Shown here piece by piece: positions 1 to 6,219 of a DNA stretch of 32,381 nucleotides; the stretch's first letter is position 1; each line of letters starts with the position of its first letter. Source of the stretch: Chitinophagaceae bacterium. Lineage in GTDB: Bacteria > Bacteroidota > Bacteroidia > Chitinophagales > Chitinophagaceae. The notes under the pieces are model-generated. The model was not told where the DNA came from, ran no database searches, and saw nothing but the letters and a program-made list of their open reading frames with translations. A program made the position numbers and the translations under genes. The stretch spans positions 1 through 32,381 of the forward strand of contig JANYCA010000171.1 in NCBI GenBank assembly GCA_025360525.1. Direction: 5' to 3'.

Positions 1-10
1 TATTCCATTT

Positions 11-31
11 TATCTCTATTAAATAGAGATA
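11..31. repeat. AT-rich perfect hairpin
   Basis: A 9-bp perfect inverted repeat (TATCTCTAT / ATAGAGATA) surrounds a 3-nt loop. No T-run follows on either strand, so it is not a convincing terminator. It could be an operator or a terminator-like end of a gene lying left of the window. Confidence 0.3.
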
Positions 32-201
32 ACAGTCTTCATTACTTTGAAAGCGTTTACTAAATTCAATTGCATTTATACCTTTAAACATAACTAAATA
101 ATTTAGAACAAAATTACTAATATTATTAGTTATAAACAAACCCTATATTTGTTACGTGAACGTTCTACTTAATCCTATATTTTTATTAAAATAGCTGCTA
201 A

Positions 202-342
202 GCTGCTACGTCTTTAAAAAATATAAAATACGACGATGGGCACTATAGGCATGACATTGATTGTCTGATGGAGCAACATAATTGTGTCACAAAACAGCAA
301 TTAAAATTAGTTGCAGAAACTATGTATCGTTTACGAATTTAA
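202..342 (+). pseudogene. Unrecognised short open frame, possible 3' gene remnant
   Basis: After an in-frame stop at 199-201 this frame stays open for 46 codons to a TAA at 340-342. The only Met codons are internal (ATG at 268). The reading is mixed polar and charged (for example MEQHNCVTKQQLKLVAETMY) and looks more like protein than chance AT-rich DNA. It has no convincing start or family match. It could be the tail of a deleted gene or a chance frame. The rest of 1-398 is AT-rich and shows no other gene. Confidence 0.2.
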
Positions 343-398
343 ATTCTTATGTGTTACGAACCCAATTGAAAATAATTTAAAGTAACAGAAGGATACAA

Positions 399-422
399 TA
401 AAAAAAACACTGAAAATCAGTG
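399..422 (-). terminator. Rho-independent terminator after tRNA-like unit A
   Basis: Read on the minus strand, a 6-bp stem (CACTGA / TCAGTG) with a 3-nt loop is followed by eight T residues. It lies 14 nt beyond the 3' end of the tRNA-like unit at 436-508, so transcripts of that unit and of the GIY-YIG gene upstream of it would end here. Confidence 0.65.
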
Positions 423-432
423 GTTTAAAATT

Positions 433-506
433 TTGTGAACTGGCTGGGACTCGAACCCAGGACCCTCCCGATTAATATCGGGATGCTCTATCCCTGAGTT
501 ATCAAA
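433..506. repeat. 74-bp tRNA-derived direct repeat, copy 1
   Basis: This copy matches 766-839 at 72 of 74 positions by hand alignment. The two differences (positions 492 and 499) are both C/T differences in the D-arm, with copy 1 carrying the base that weakens the arm. The pair encloses the GIY-YIG gene with a 333-bp offset, as expected for a duplication or element insertion at a tRNA. Confidence 0.8.
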
Positions 507-508
507 AT
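436..508 (-). pseudogene. tRNA-like unit A, degenerate
   Basis: The T-arm (CTGGG / CCCAG with TTCGAGT loop), variable region GGGTC and 3' acceptor strand CCAGTTC+A are intact and identical to those of the tRNA-Lys at 898-970. The 5' acceptor strand (ATTTTGA) pairs poorly with CCAGTTC, and the D-stem ACTC/GAGC has an A-C mismatch. The anticodon arm is non-canonical: a TCCCG/CGGGA stem leaves an 8-nt loop, or a 6-bp stem leaves 6 nt, instead of the obligatory 7-nt loop. It is followed by a proper terminator, so it is probably transcribed but is unlikely to be a working tRNA. Its 5' part overlaps the last codons of the GIY-YIG gene. Confidence 0.65.
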
Positions 509-733
509 CTCAATATATTTTCTTGATTTCATCTTTTTTACTTTCAATTCAAATTGTTTTGCCTCCGATAATGTTGAGAACTCCTTTTTGAACTTTAGCT
601 CCCAAGGCATTCCTGTAGAGGTAAATTTTGAATGGCCAATATTATGCTCATACAATCTTCTATTGATATCAATACATGCACCGATATAATACTTGTTAAG
701 TTTTGAAGAATATAAAATGTATGAATATGGCAT
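488..733 (-). CDS. Small single-domain GIY-YIG nuclease-family protein
   Basis: This 81-residue protein belongs to the GIY-YIG superfamily (UvrC N-terminal / UPF0213-like). The paired motif reads SYILY (residues 4-8) and YYIG (15-18). It is followed by an Arg in the DINRRLYEHN helix (R25/R26) and a Glu-containing helix near SEAKQFE. I use the ATG at 731-733 because the longer frame starts with TTG inside the terminator of tRNA-like unit B. The domain is nearly the whole protein, as in the small stand-alone members common in Bacteroidota. The gene lies between two 74-bp tRNA-derived repeats, and its stop codon (488-490) falls inside tRNA-like unit A. Any link to repeat spread or tRNA repair is inference; the substrate is unknown. 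Confidence 0.8.
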   Translation of the reverse strand: MPYSYILYSSKLNKYYIGACIDINRRLYEHNIGHSKFTSTGMPWELKFKKEFSTLSEAKQFELKVKKMKSRKYIEILITQG

Positions 734-738
734 TAAAA

Positions 739-764
739 TAAAAAAGGAACCCAAAATGGATTCC
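739..764 (-). terminator. Rho-independent terminator after tRNA-like unit B
   Basis: On the minus strand a 7-bp stem (GGAATCC / GGGTTCC, one T-G pair) with a 5-nt loop is followed by a T-run. It sits between tRNA-like unit B and the GIY-YIG start codon (5 nt away), so the nuclease gene needs its own promoter or read-through. Confidence 0.65.
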
Positions 765-765
765 C

Positions 766-839
766 TTGTGAACTGGCTGGGACTCGAACCCAGGACCCTC
801 CCGATTAATATCGGGATGCTCTACCCCTGAGCTATCAAA
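766..839. repeat. 74-bp tRNA-derived direct repeat, copy 2
   Basis: This is the better-preserved partner of 433-506 (72/74 identical). It keeps the intact D-stem GCTC/GAGC. Confidence 0.8.
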
Positions 840-841
840 TC
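769..841 (-). tRNA. tRNA-like gene B, non-canonical anticodon loop, isotype undetermined
   Basis: The 73-nt unit has T8-A9, D-stem GCTC/GAGC with a 7-nt loop, a perfect T-arm and a 3' strand CCAGTTC+A; no CCA is encoded. The 5' acceptor GATTTGA gives two mismatches. The anticodon arm TCCCGATATTAATCGGGA folds either as 5 bp with an 8-nt loop or 6 bp with a 6-nt loop. By comparison with ordinary bacterial tRNA-Asn arms (CTGTTAA loop) it looks like an Asn-type arm with CTG changed to TA, which would leave ATT as the nominal anticodon. It could be a pseudo-tRNA, a repeat relic or an unusual functional tRNA. Confidence 0.5.
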
Positions 842-865
842 AAAAGGGAAATGTTTGCAAGGTTA

Positions 866-893
866 TAAAAAAAGGAACTCATTTCTGAATTCC
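866..893 (-). terminator. Rho-independent terminator after tRNA-Lys
   Basis: On the minus strand an 8-bp stem (GGAATTCA / TGAGTTCC, one T-G pair) with a GAAA tetraloop is followed by seven T residues, 4 nt beyond the 3' end of the tRNA-Lys. Confidence 0.75.
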
Positions 894-897
894 TTTG

Positions 898-970
898 TGA
901 ACTGGCTGGGACTCGAACCCAGGACCCATACATTAAAAGTGTATTGCTCTACCAACTGAGCTACCAATTC
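898..970 (-). tRNA. tRNA-Lys (anticodon TTT)
   Basis: This is a full 73-nt cloverleaf. The acceptor GAATTGG / CCAGTTC has seven pairs, one of them T-G. It has T8-A9, D-stem GCTC/GAGC with AGTTGGTA loop, anticodon stem ATACA/TGTAT with the 7-nt loop CTTTTAA (anticodon TTT), variable region GGGTC, T-arm CTGGG-TTCGAGT-CCCAG and discriminator A. CCA is not encoded, so it is added after transcription. It reads AAA/AAG codons. This is the only unit of the cluster with a fully regular fold, and it has its own terminator. Confidence 0.93.
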
Positions 971-1008
971 GTCCTATTATGTTTAAAAAACTTTTTTATT
1001 TTCTCAGA

Positions 1009-1056
1009 ACCCTCCCGATTAATATCGGGATGCTCTACCACCTGAGCTACCAATTC
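1009..1056 (-). pseudogene. 5'-half tRNA copy (unit D) with Lys-type acceptor strand
   Basis: On the minus strand it starts GAATTGG-TA-GCTC like the tRNA-Lys and shares the flanking GGACG. It continues with D-loop AGGTGGTA and the same TCCCGATATTAATCGGGA arm as units A and B. Homology stops after the variable region, and there is no T-arm or 3' acceptor strand. It is therefore a truncated chimera and cannot make a tRNA. Confidence 0.75.
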
Positions 1057-1185
1057 GTCCCGTTATTTATTTGGGATTGCAAAAATAGGGGAATTCACTT
1101 TTAGCACAAAGTTTTTTAGAAATCTTTTTAAAGAAATATGTCTTCTAAAAAATAAGTTTGTGAAGCTACACCCGTTGAAGTAACT

Positions 1186-1193
1186 TATTTTTG
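1186..1193 (+). promoter_or_regulatory. Putative Bacteroidota -7 promoter box for the SDR gene
   Basis: TATTTTTG matches the TAnnTTTG -7 consensus exactly, 15 nt before the ATG at 1209. No TTTG-type -33 element sits at the usual spacing; the nearest TTTG, at 1157-1160, is too far. Confidence 0.35.
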
Positions 1194-1208
1194 TTCAATA
1201 ATTTTTTT

Positions 1209-2018
1209 ATGAGTAGCTTTTTTAAAGATAAAGTCGTTGTTATTACGGGTGGCACCAATGGCATCGGTAAGGCATTGATTGATGCATTGATACCATTAGG
1301 GGCAAAAATTGCTACCTGTGGCCGCAGCCAGGACAGGCTTTACAACCTGCAGGTTCAATATTCCAACCATTTAATGCACACTATGGTTGCTGATATTAGC
1401 CGCTACGAAGACTGCCGTAGTTTTATCAACTCCACCATCGACACATTTGGAGGTATTGATATTCTTATTAATAATGCCGGAATATCGATGAGAGCATTGG
1501 TGAAAGATGTAGAAATAGAGGTGATAAAAAAGGTGATGGACGTAAATTTTTATGGCACTGTTTACTGCACCAAACTGGCGCTTGAATCTATCATTGAACG
1601 CAAAGGAACCATTGCAGGTATATCATCCATTGCAGGATATAGGGGGTTACCGGGCCGAAGCGCTTACTCGGCCTCAAAATTTGCCGTTAATGGATGGTTG
1701 GAATCTATAAGAACAGAATTGCTGGACAGCGGTGTAAATGTTATGTGGGTAAGCCCTGGTTTTACAGAAAGCAATATTCGCAATGTGGCTTTGGGTAAAG
1801 ACGGCCAGGTAATGGGAGAAGGTTTAATGAACGAAGACACGATGATGAGTTCAGCCGAATGTGCTCAACACATTTTGATTGCCATAGAAAAAAGGAAACG
1901 TACCGTGGTGCTTACTTTTACAGGAAAAAGAACTGTTTGGATGAACAAACTTTTTCCCTCATGGGCAGATAGCTTAGTAAAAAAATTCTTCTTTAAAAAC
2001 GGTGAACTTGTTAAGTAG
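1209..2018 (+). CDS. Short-chain dehydrogenase/reductase (SDR)
   Basis: This is a classical SDR of 269 residues, a cytoplasmic NAD(P)(H)-dependent oxidoreductase. The Rossmann cofactor motif TGGTNGIG is at residues 13-20, the NNAG motif at about 88-91, and the catalytic Ser140, Tyr153 and Lys157 fall in SSIAG...YSASK. The substrate loop and product are not predictable. The Arg after a Gly in strand 2 (CGRSQDR) may favour NADP(H). I chose the ATG at 1209; an in-frame TTG at 1191 would add six residues but lies inside the probable -7 promoter box. The gene has no close operon partner, since the next gene starts 172 nt downstream on the same strand. Confidence 0.9.
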   Translation: MSSFFKDKVVVITGGTNGIGKALIDALIPLGAKIATCGRSQDRLYNLQVQYSNHLMHTMVADISRYEDCRSFINSTIDTFGGIDILINNAGISMRALVKDVEIEVIKKVMDVNFYGTVYCTKLALESIIERKGTIAGISSIAGYRGLPGRSAYSASKFAVNGWLESIRTELLDSGVNVMWVSPGFTESNIRNVALGKDGQVMGEGLMNEDTMMSSAECAQHILIAIEKRKRTVVLTFTGKRTVWMNKLFPSWADSLVKKFFFKNGELVK

Positions 2019-2060
2019 TCATCGTTGGTAAAATGAGTGAATAAACTATTTATATTTATT

Positions 2061-2080
2061 TTGAAATCCTGTAATTTCAA
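2061..2080 (+). terminator. Weak hairpin after the SDR gene
   Basis: TTGAAAT / ATTTCAA forms a 7-bp stem with a 6-nt loop, 43 nt after the SDR stop. It is followed only by GCTTT, so it is a weak terminator candidate at best. Confidence 0.3.
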
Positions 2081-2190
2081 GCTTTATAAAAGGCGTCTTC
2101 ATTTTTTAAATTTTTTAGTGATCTTATTGCATCAATGGGCTATTGTGAACGCTCCATCATCCACCAATAAATTTTTCATTTCTTTTTAAT

Positions 2191-3021
2191 ATGTCGTTAG
2201 TAACACTTATATCAGATATTGGCCAACACGATTTTTTGGTTGGTGCAGTAAAAGGGCAATTGTTACACAGCAATCCTTCACTTTCTATCATTGATATTAC
2301 TCACCAGCTGCCTCCTTTTAATTTTCCGCAGGCTGCTTATGTTTGCAGAAGTGCCATTAAAAATTTCCCCCCGGGTACTTTGCACCTGGTATTGGTAAAT
2401 CTTTTCGACCAAAAACCAGAGTATCTTTTACTTGCTGCACACAACGGCTATTACATTGGTTGTGCCGATAATGGCTTACTCACCATGATATTGGAAGAAA
2501 TACCGCAGCAGGTAGTTGCCTTGCGTTTAGATAAAACAATCCCCAAAAACACCTTGTATTGCGCCCAGGTTTTTGCAAGGGCATTTGCAGAAATTGAAAA
2601 AGGCAAAAGCCTGGAAGAAATTGGAGATGCGTCTGTCTCGATCCAGGTAAAAAATGCCTTAAAGCCAATGCTCGGTAACAACTGGATAGAAGGGCAAATA
2701 ATTTTTATAGATAATTTCGAGAACGTAATTGTAAACATCAGCAAAGACGATTTTGAAACACAGCGCAAAGGCAGGGGCTTTAAAATTGCGTTTAAAAGAG
2801 ATGAAGTAATTGACAGAATCAGCGAAACCTACGCCGATGTACCTGAAGGTGAAAAACTGGCAATATTTAATTCGGCAGGCTACCTGGAAATTGCCATAAA
2901 CAAAGGCAATGCCGCAGGGCTTCTGGGGTTGCAGGGATTTTCCGAACTGCAACAGCAAAGTCCAAATCAATATATCAACAACCGCCTGATGTACCAGCGG
3001 GTAAAAATATTTTTTGAATAG
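2191..3021 (+). CDS. SAM hydroxide adenosyltransferase-family protein (DUF62), divergent
   Basis: The 276-residue protein follows the DUF62/SAM-chlorinase-fold layout. The N-terminal strand is LISDIGQHDFLVGAVKG (residues 6-22), then IIDITHQLPPF, then CADNGLLT where the family has GPDNG, and a C-terminal beta domain starts at GQIIFIDNFENVIVNIS. Canonical members split S-adenosylmethionine with hydroxide to adenosine and methionine using an Asp-Arg-His triad in DPGVGTxRR and FHGRD. Here those segments read VNLFDQKPEY and YCAQVFAR, so the triad seems to be missing. I recall similar variants in other Bacteroidota, so this may be a separate branch with another activity. It is about 75 nt upstream of the sigma-factor gene but shows no functional link to it. 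Confidence 0.8.
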   Translation: MSLVTLISDIGQHDFLVGAVKGQLLHSNPSLSIIDITHQLPPFNFPQAAYVCRSAIKNFPPGTLHLVLVNLFDQKPEYLLLAAHNGYYIGCADNGLLTMILEEIPQQVVALRLDKTIPKNTLYCAQVFARAFAEIEKGKSLEEIGDASVSIQVKNALKPMLGNNWIEGQIIFIDNFENVIVNISKDDFETQRKGRGFKIAFKRDEVIDRISETYADVPEGEKLAIFNSAGYLEIAINKGNAAGLLGLQGFSELQQQSPNQYINNRLMYQRVKIFFE

Positions 3022-3097
3022 TCTTAGTGTATTTTTCCGCTATTGCCTGTACCCGTTAAAATAAGCTCAATTAATTACATATACCGAAACCAACTTT

Positions 3098-3682
3098 TTG
3101 AAATTCATTAAAAATAACAGCACAGCAACCTTAACAGATCAGGAATTAATTGCTGCTTATAAAAAATGCAGTGATATGGATTTCCTGGGTGCACTCTACC
3201 TGCGATACATGGAGCTGGTATTTGGTGTATGCCTTAAATATTTTAAGGATGCAGAAAAAGCGAAAGATGCTGTAATGGATATTTACCTGGAGCTGTGTAG
3301 CAAACTGCTGCAACACGAGGTAGAAAATTTTAAACCCTGGTTGCATGTGGTTGCCCGAAATCACTGCCTGATGCAATTGCGAAGCCCTAAAAATTTAAAG
3401 GTGAGCGAATTAAATGCCGACTTTATGCAATCGCAGCAAACTACGCATCTGGAAAATGAAGCATTGGAAAATGAAGATTATTTTATTCAGTTGGAGCAAT
3501 GCATGGAAACTTTGCCAGAAGATCAGCAACAAAGTATCCGGTTGTTTTATCTGCAAAAAAAATGCTACAACGAAATTGCAGTTATTACCGGTTACGAGTG
3601 GAACAAGGTGAGAAGTTACATTCAAAATGGAAAGCGTAACCTTAAGCAGTGCCTGGAGGCCAATAACATTTTTGATGAGTAG
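3098..3682 (+). CDS. ECF-type sigma-70 family RNA polymerase sigma factor
   Basis: The 194-residue protein has sigma region 2 (about residues 15-95, with YLRYMELVFGVCLKYF and AKDAVMDIYLEL helices, then WLHVVARNHCL). A linker follows, then region 4 (about 135-185, LPEDQQQSIRLFYLQ followed by the helix-turn-helix NEIAVITGYEWNKVRSYI). There is no ATG before residue 27, and the frame opens after a stop at 3062-3064. The TTG at 3098 is the likely start because it leaves region 2 complete. The next gene, 51 nt downstream, encodes a membrane protein with a soluble N-terminus and a TonB-like C-terminus. This is the sigma / membrane-regulator arrangement often seen in Chitinophagaceae. Confidence 0.88.
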   Translation: MKFIKNNSTATLTDQELIAAYKKCSDMDFLGALYLRYMELVFGVCLKYFKDAEKAKDAVMDIYLELCSKLLQHEVENFKPWLHVVARNHCLMQLRSPKNLKVSELNADFMQSQQTTHLENEALENEDYFIQLEQCMETLPEDQQQSIRLFYLQKKCYNEIAVITGYEWNKVRSYIQNGKRNLKQCLEANNIFDE

Positions 3683-3733
3683 CAAAATACTTTTTTAGAA
3701 TTGATTAATTTTATGCTGGCTTTTTAAAAGCTA

Positions 3734-5137
3734 ATGAACAACGATAAAAAACATATTATTTACAGCGCAAAAGATATTGAACAATATCTTTCCGGCACTA
3801 TGAGCAATGCAGCGATGCATGCCATAGAAAAAGATGCCCTGGATGATCCGTTATTAGCGGAAGCCATTGATGGGTATAGTGCCGTTGAAAATAACGACTG
3901 GAACAAGACTTTGGCAGAATTAAAAGAAAAAATATCAGCTGCAGAAAACACGCCGGTTGTGTCAATCAGCCAAAATTATTTTGTCCAGAGATGGAGGGTT
4001 GCTGCCGCAATTTTACTGGTTGGTTCGAGTATTGCAATTGCCTATCTTTTTACCCCAAAAAACAATACTGATAAAGAGCAGCTTGCTACCAAAAACTCTG
4101 CAAAAGAATTCAGTAAAATTGTCCGCAATCAATTGGCAACGACCGATTCTACCACCTATATTGCAGCCAATAATACGCCTGTTACAAACAACAAAAAAGA
4201 GCTGCTGAATACAGCAATTGAAACTAAAAAACCAGCTGTAGATAAAAACGCATTAGCAACAGTTAAACAGGATAACCAACCCACAAACGATAATTTTGTA
4301 TACCAGCCTGGCAATCCATCAGCACCTGCATTTAAGGGAATACCACAAACTGACAATAGTAAATCACTTGCAGATAATACTGGTAAAGAAACGATAGCAT
4401 CTAACAAAGAAGTACAAAACAATTCACCGAATAATGCAGCCAACGCAGCGAATGCAACTGACCTTAAAATAGCTGATAACAATATAAAAAAATTAGCTGC
4501 TCCCATTAATCAGCAAAACGGATTACAGTTTAAATCCAGTAATTTTTTTAATGCCCAAATAGTAGATGCAACCAATCATCCGCTGCCATTTGCACAAATA
4601 AAAACAGCTGCACAAAAACCAATAGTTGCCGATGCCAACGGAAACTTTAACATTGCAACTACCGATACATCAATGGCTGTAACAGTAACCGCAGCGGGGT
4701 ATCTTCCAAAAAAATACCAGTTGCAAAATGCTGAAGCATTGCAAATTATCCGGTTAGAGGAAGATAAAACAGACCTACAGGAATTAGCCTATACCAAAAA
4801 GAAATCGGCTTCTCCAAAAACAGCTTTAATAAAGGAAGATAACATAAAAGAGCTGGAAGAAGACGATGACATTGAGCCCATTAACGGATGGGTTGGCTAC
4901 AATAATTATCTTTTGCAAAACCTAACGATTAGTGACCAATTAAAAAACAGCAATGTCCATGGTGTGGTTGAATTGTTGGTTAAATTAAAAGCCAATGGCA
5001 ATGTCTCGGCTGTAAAAATTAAAAAATCTCTTTGTGCTGAGTGTGATGAAGAAGCTATCAGGCTGGTAAAAAAAGGTCCTCGGTGGGATGTGAAAAATAA
5101 TAAAGGCGGAGAGGCAAAAGTAAAAGTACAGTTTTAG
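3734..5137 (+). CDS. Membrane-anchored probable anti-sigma partner with TonB-like C-terminal domain
   Basis: The 467-residue protein has a cytoplasmic N-terminus (about 1-85, opening with SAKDIEQYLSGTMSNAAMHA, like Bacteroidota anti-sigma regions). One membrane helix follows (about 88-106, VAAAILLVGSSIAIAYLF), then a long Asn/Ala/Thr-rich periplasmic linker. A carboxypeptidase-regulatory-like beta domain (about 273-345, with DANGNFNIATTD) and a TonB C-terminal-like domain (about 385-467, VVELLVKLKANGNVSAVKIKKS to the end) complete it. Two Cys in SLCAECDEEA could form a periplasmic disulfide. Adjacency to the sigma factor suggests signal transfer across the inner membrane. The TonB-like end could contact an outer-membrane receptor. 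Both roles are inferred. Confidence 0.8.
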   Translation: MNNDKKHIIYSAKDIEQYLSGTMSNAAMHAIEKDALDDPLLAEAIDGYSAVENNDWNKTLAELKEKISAAENTPVVSISQNYFVQRWRVAAAILLVGSSIAIAYLFTPKNNTDKEQLATKNSAKEFSKIVRNQLATTDSTTYIAANNTPVTNNKKELLNTAIETKKPAVDKNALATVKQDNQPTNDNFVYQPGNPSAPAFKGIPQTDNSKSLADNTGKETIASNKEVQNNSPNNAANAANATDLKIADNNIKKLAAPINQQNGLQFKSSNFFNAQIVDATNHPLPFAQIKTAAQKPIVADANGNFNIATTDTSMAVTVTAAGYLPKKYQLQNAEALQIIRLEEDKTDLQELAYTKKKSASPKTALIKEDNIKELEEDDDIEPINGWVGYNNYLLQNLTISDQLKNSNVHGVVELLVKLKANGNVSAVKIKKSLCAECDEEAIRLVKKGPRWDVKNNKGGEAKVKVQF

Positions 5138-5325
5138 CAACGGGAACTTAGACTTTAGAATTTAGTACGCAGACGCAATCCATCAAGGCAGGAATTAGAG
5201 AATCCATTAATCAGCAATTATTATTTGAGCCTGGCCATCCTGTTTCAACGTGGGGGACGATTCAAATTTAACAGCACTAAAATAAAATCAATTCTATTAT
5301 TTCAACTAAGCTAACTGTAAAAAAC

Positions 5326-6165
5326 ATGCTACGTTTATCAATCTGGCTAATTATAATAACGACTTTTTTGGCAGTTGAGATGCAGGCCCAGGTAAAGTTA
5401 CCAGCCCCCTCCCCTTTGCAAACGATTAAACAAGAGGTTGGCCTGGGAAGTATTGAAATCATTTACAGCAGACCGGGTGCCAAAGGCAGGCAGGTATTTG
5501 GAGACCTTGTACCGTATGGACAATTATGGCGTACAGGTGCCAATGAAGCTACGAGGATAACATTTAGTGAGCCTCTAGAGATCGGCGGAAAAAAAATAGA
5601 TTCCGGCAGTTATGTTTTGTACTGCATTCCCAATGTAGATGTGTGGGAAATAATTCTTAATAAAGGATTGCAAAACTGGGGCACAGAAGGCTATTCCGAA
5701 AACAAAGATGTAGTGCGATTTAAAATTGTTCCGTTAAAAAATAAAATCTCTGTAGAGACTTTTACTATTCAGCTGAATGAGATTAAACCCGAAAGCTGCA
5801 CCATAGAGCTTTTATGGGAGAAGAAAATTATCCGGATACCTGTATATTTTTCCATAAAAGAAAATCTCAGGCAACAGCTTGGTAAGGCTATGCAAACAGA
5901 TAAAAAACCTTACTGGGAAGCTGCACAATTTTACTTTGAATACGACCGAAATCTTACAAAAGCGTTGGAAAATATTAATAAGGCGCTTGAAACAAATACA
6001 AAAGCCTATTGGATGTATCTCTACAAAGCAACTATTCAAAAAGAAATGGGTGATAATGCCGCCGCTCGCAAAAGTTCTGAAGCTTCTTTAGCATTGGCAA
6101 CAGCAGCCAACAACGAGGATTACATTAAAATGAACAAGCAGCTTCAAAAGGACTTAAAAAAATAG
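5326..6165 (+). CDS. Secreted DUF2911 domain protein with C-terminal TPR-like helices
   Basis: A signal peptide covers residues 1-21 (cleavage near MQAQ). The DUF2911 domain follows (about 25-175), recognisable by IIYSRPGAKGR, LVPYGQLWRTGANEAT and the GSYVLYCIP strand, and has no known enzymatic function. Residues about 180-279 are helical and resemble a tetratricopeptide pair (YWEAAQFYFEYDRNLTKALE; KAYWMYLYKATIQKEMGDNA). The protein is probably periplasmic or attached to the outer membrane. Its end overlaps a hairpin shared with the convergent ligase gene. Confidence 0.85.
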   Translation: MLRLSIWLIIITTFLAVEMQAQVKLPAPSPLQTIKQEVGLGSIEIIYSRPGAKGRQVFGDLVPYGQLWRTGANEATRITFSEPLEIGGKKIDSGSYVLYCIPNVDVWEIILNKGLQNWGTEGYSENKDVVRFKIVPLKNKISVETFTIQLNEIKPESCTIELLWEKKIIRIPVYFSIKENLRQQLGKAMQTDKKPYWEAAQFYFEYDRNLTKALENINKALETNTKAYWMYLYKATIQKEMGDNAAARKSSEASLALATAANNEDYIKMNKQLQKDLKK

Positions 6166-6188
6166 CTGTATTATTCATACAGCCATCT
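6158..6188. terminator. Terminator between DUF2911 and GCS2-ligase genes
   Basis: GCTGTAT / ATACAGC (7 bp, 5-nt loop) overlaps the DUF2911 stop codon. On the minus strand it is followed by TATTTTTTT, a good terminator for the ligase transcript whose stop is about 30 nt before it. On the plus strand the T-run is short, so it is weaker there. Confidence 0.6.
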
Positions 6189-6219
6189 TTTAAAATATTA
6201 TTATTCAATTACAGCGTAA

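Noticed and set aside
734..754. TTG at 754 as the start of the GIY-YIG gene
   Set aside because: The extra seven codons are the terminator hairpin and T-run of tRNA-like unit B. The ATG at 733 starts right before the conserved motif.
1191..1208. TTG at 1191 as the start of the SDR gene
   Set aside because: It lies within the exact TAnnTTTG box. The ATG at 1209 gives the normal SDR N-terminus.
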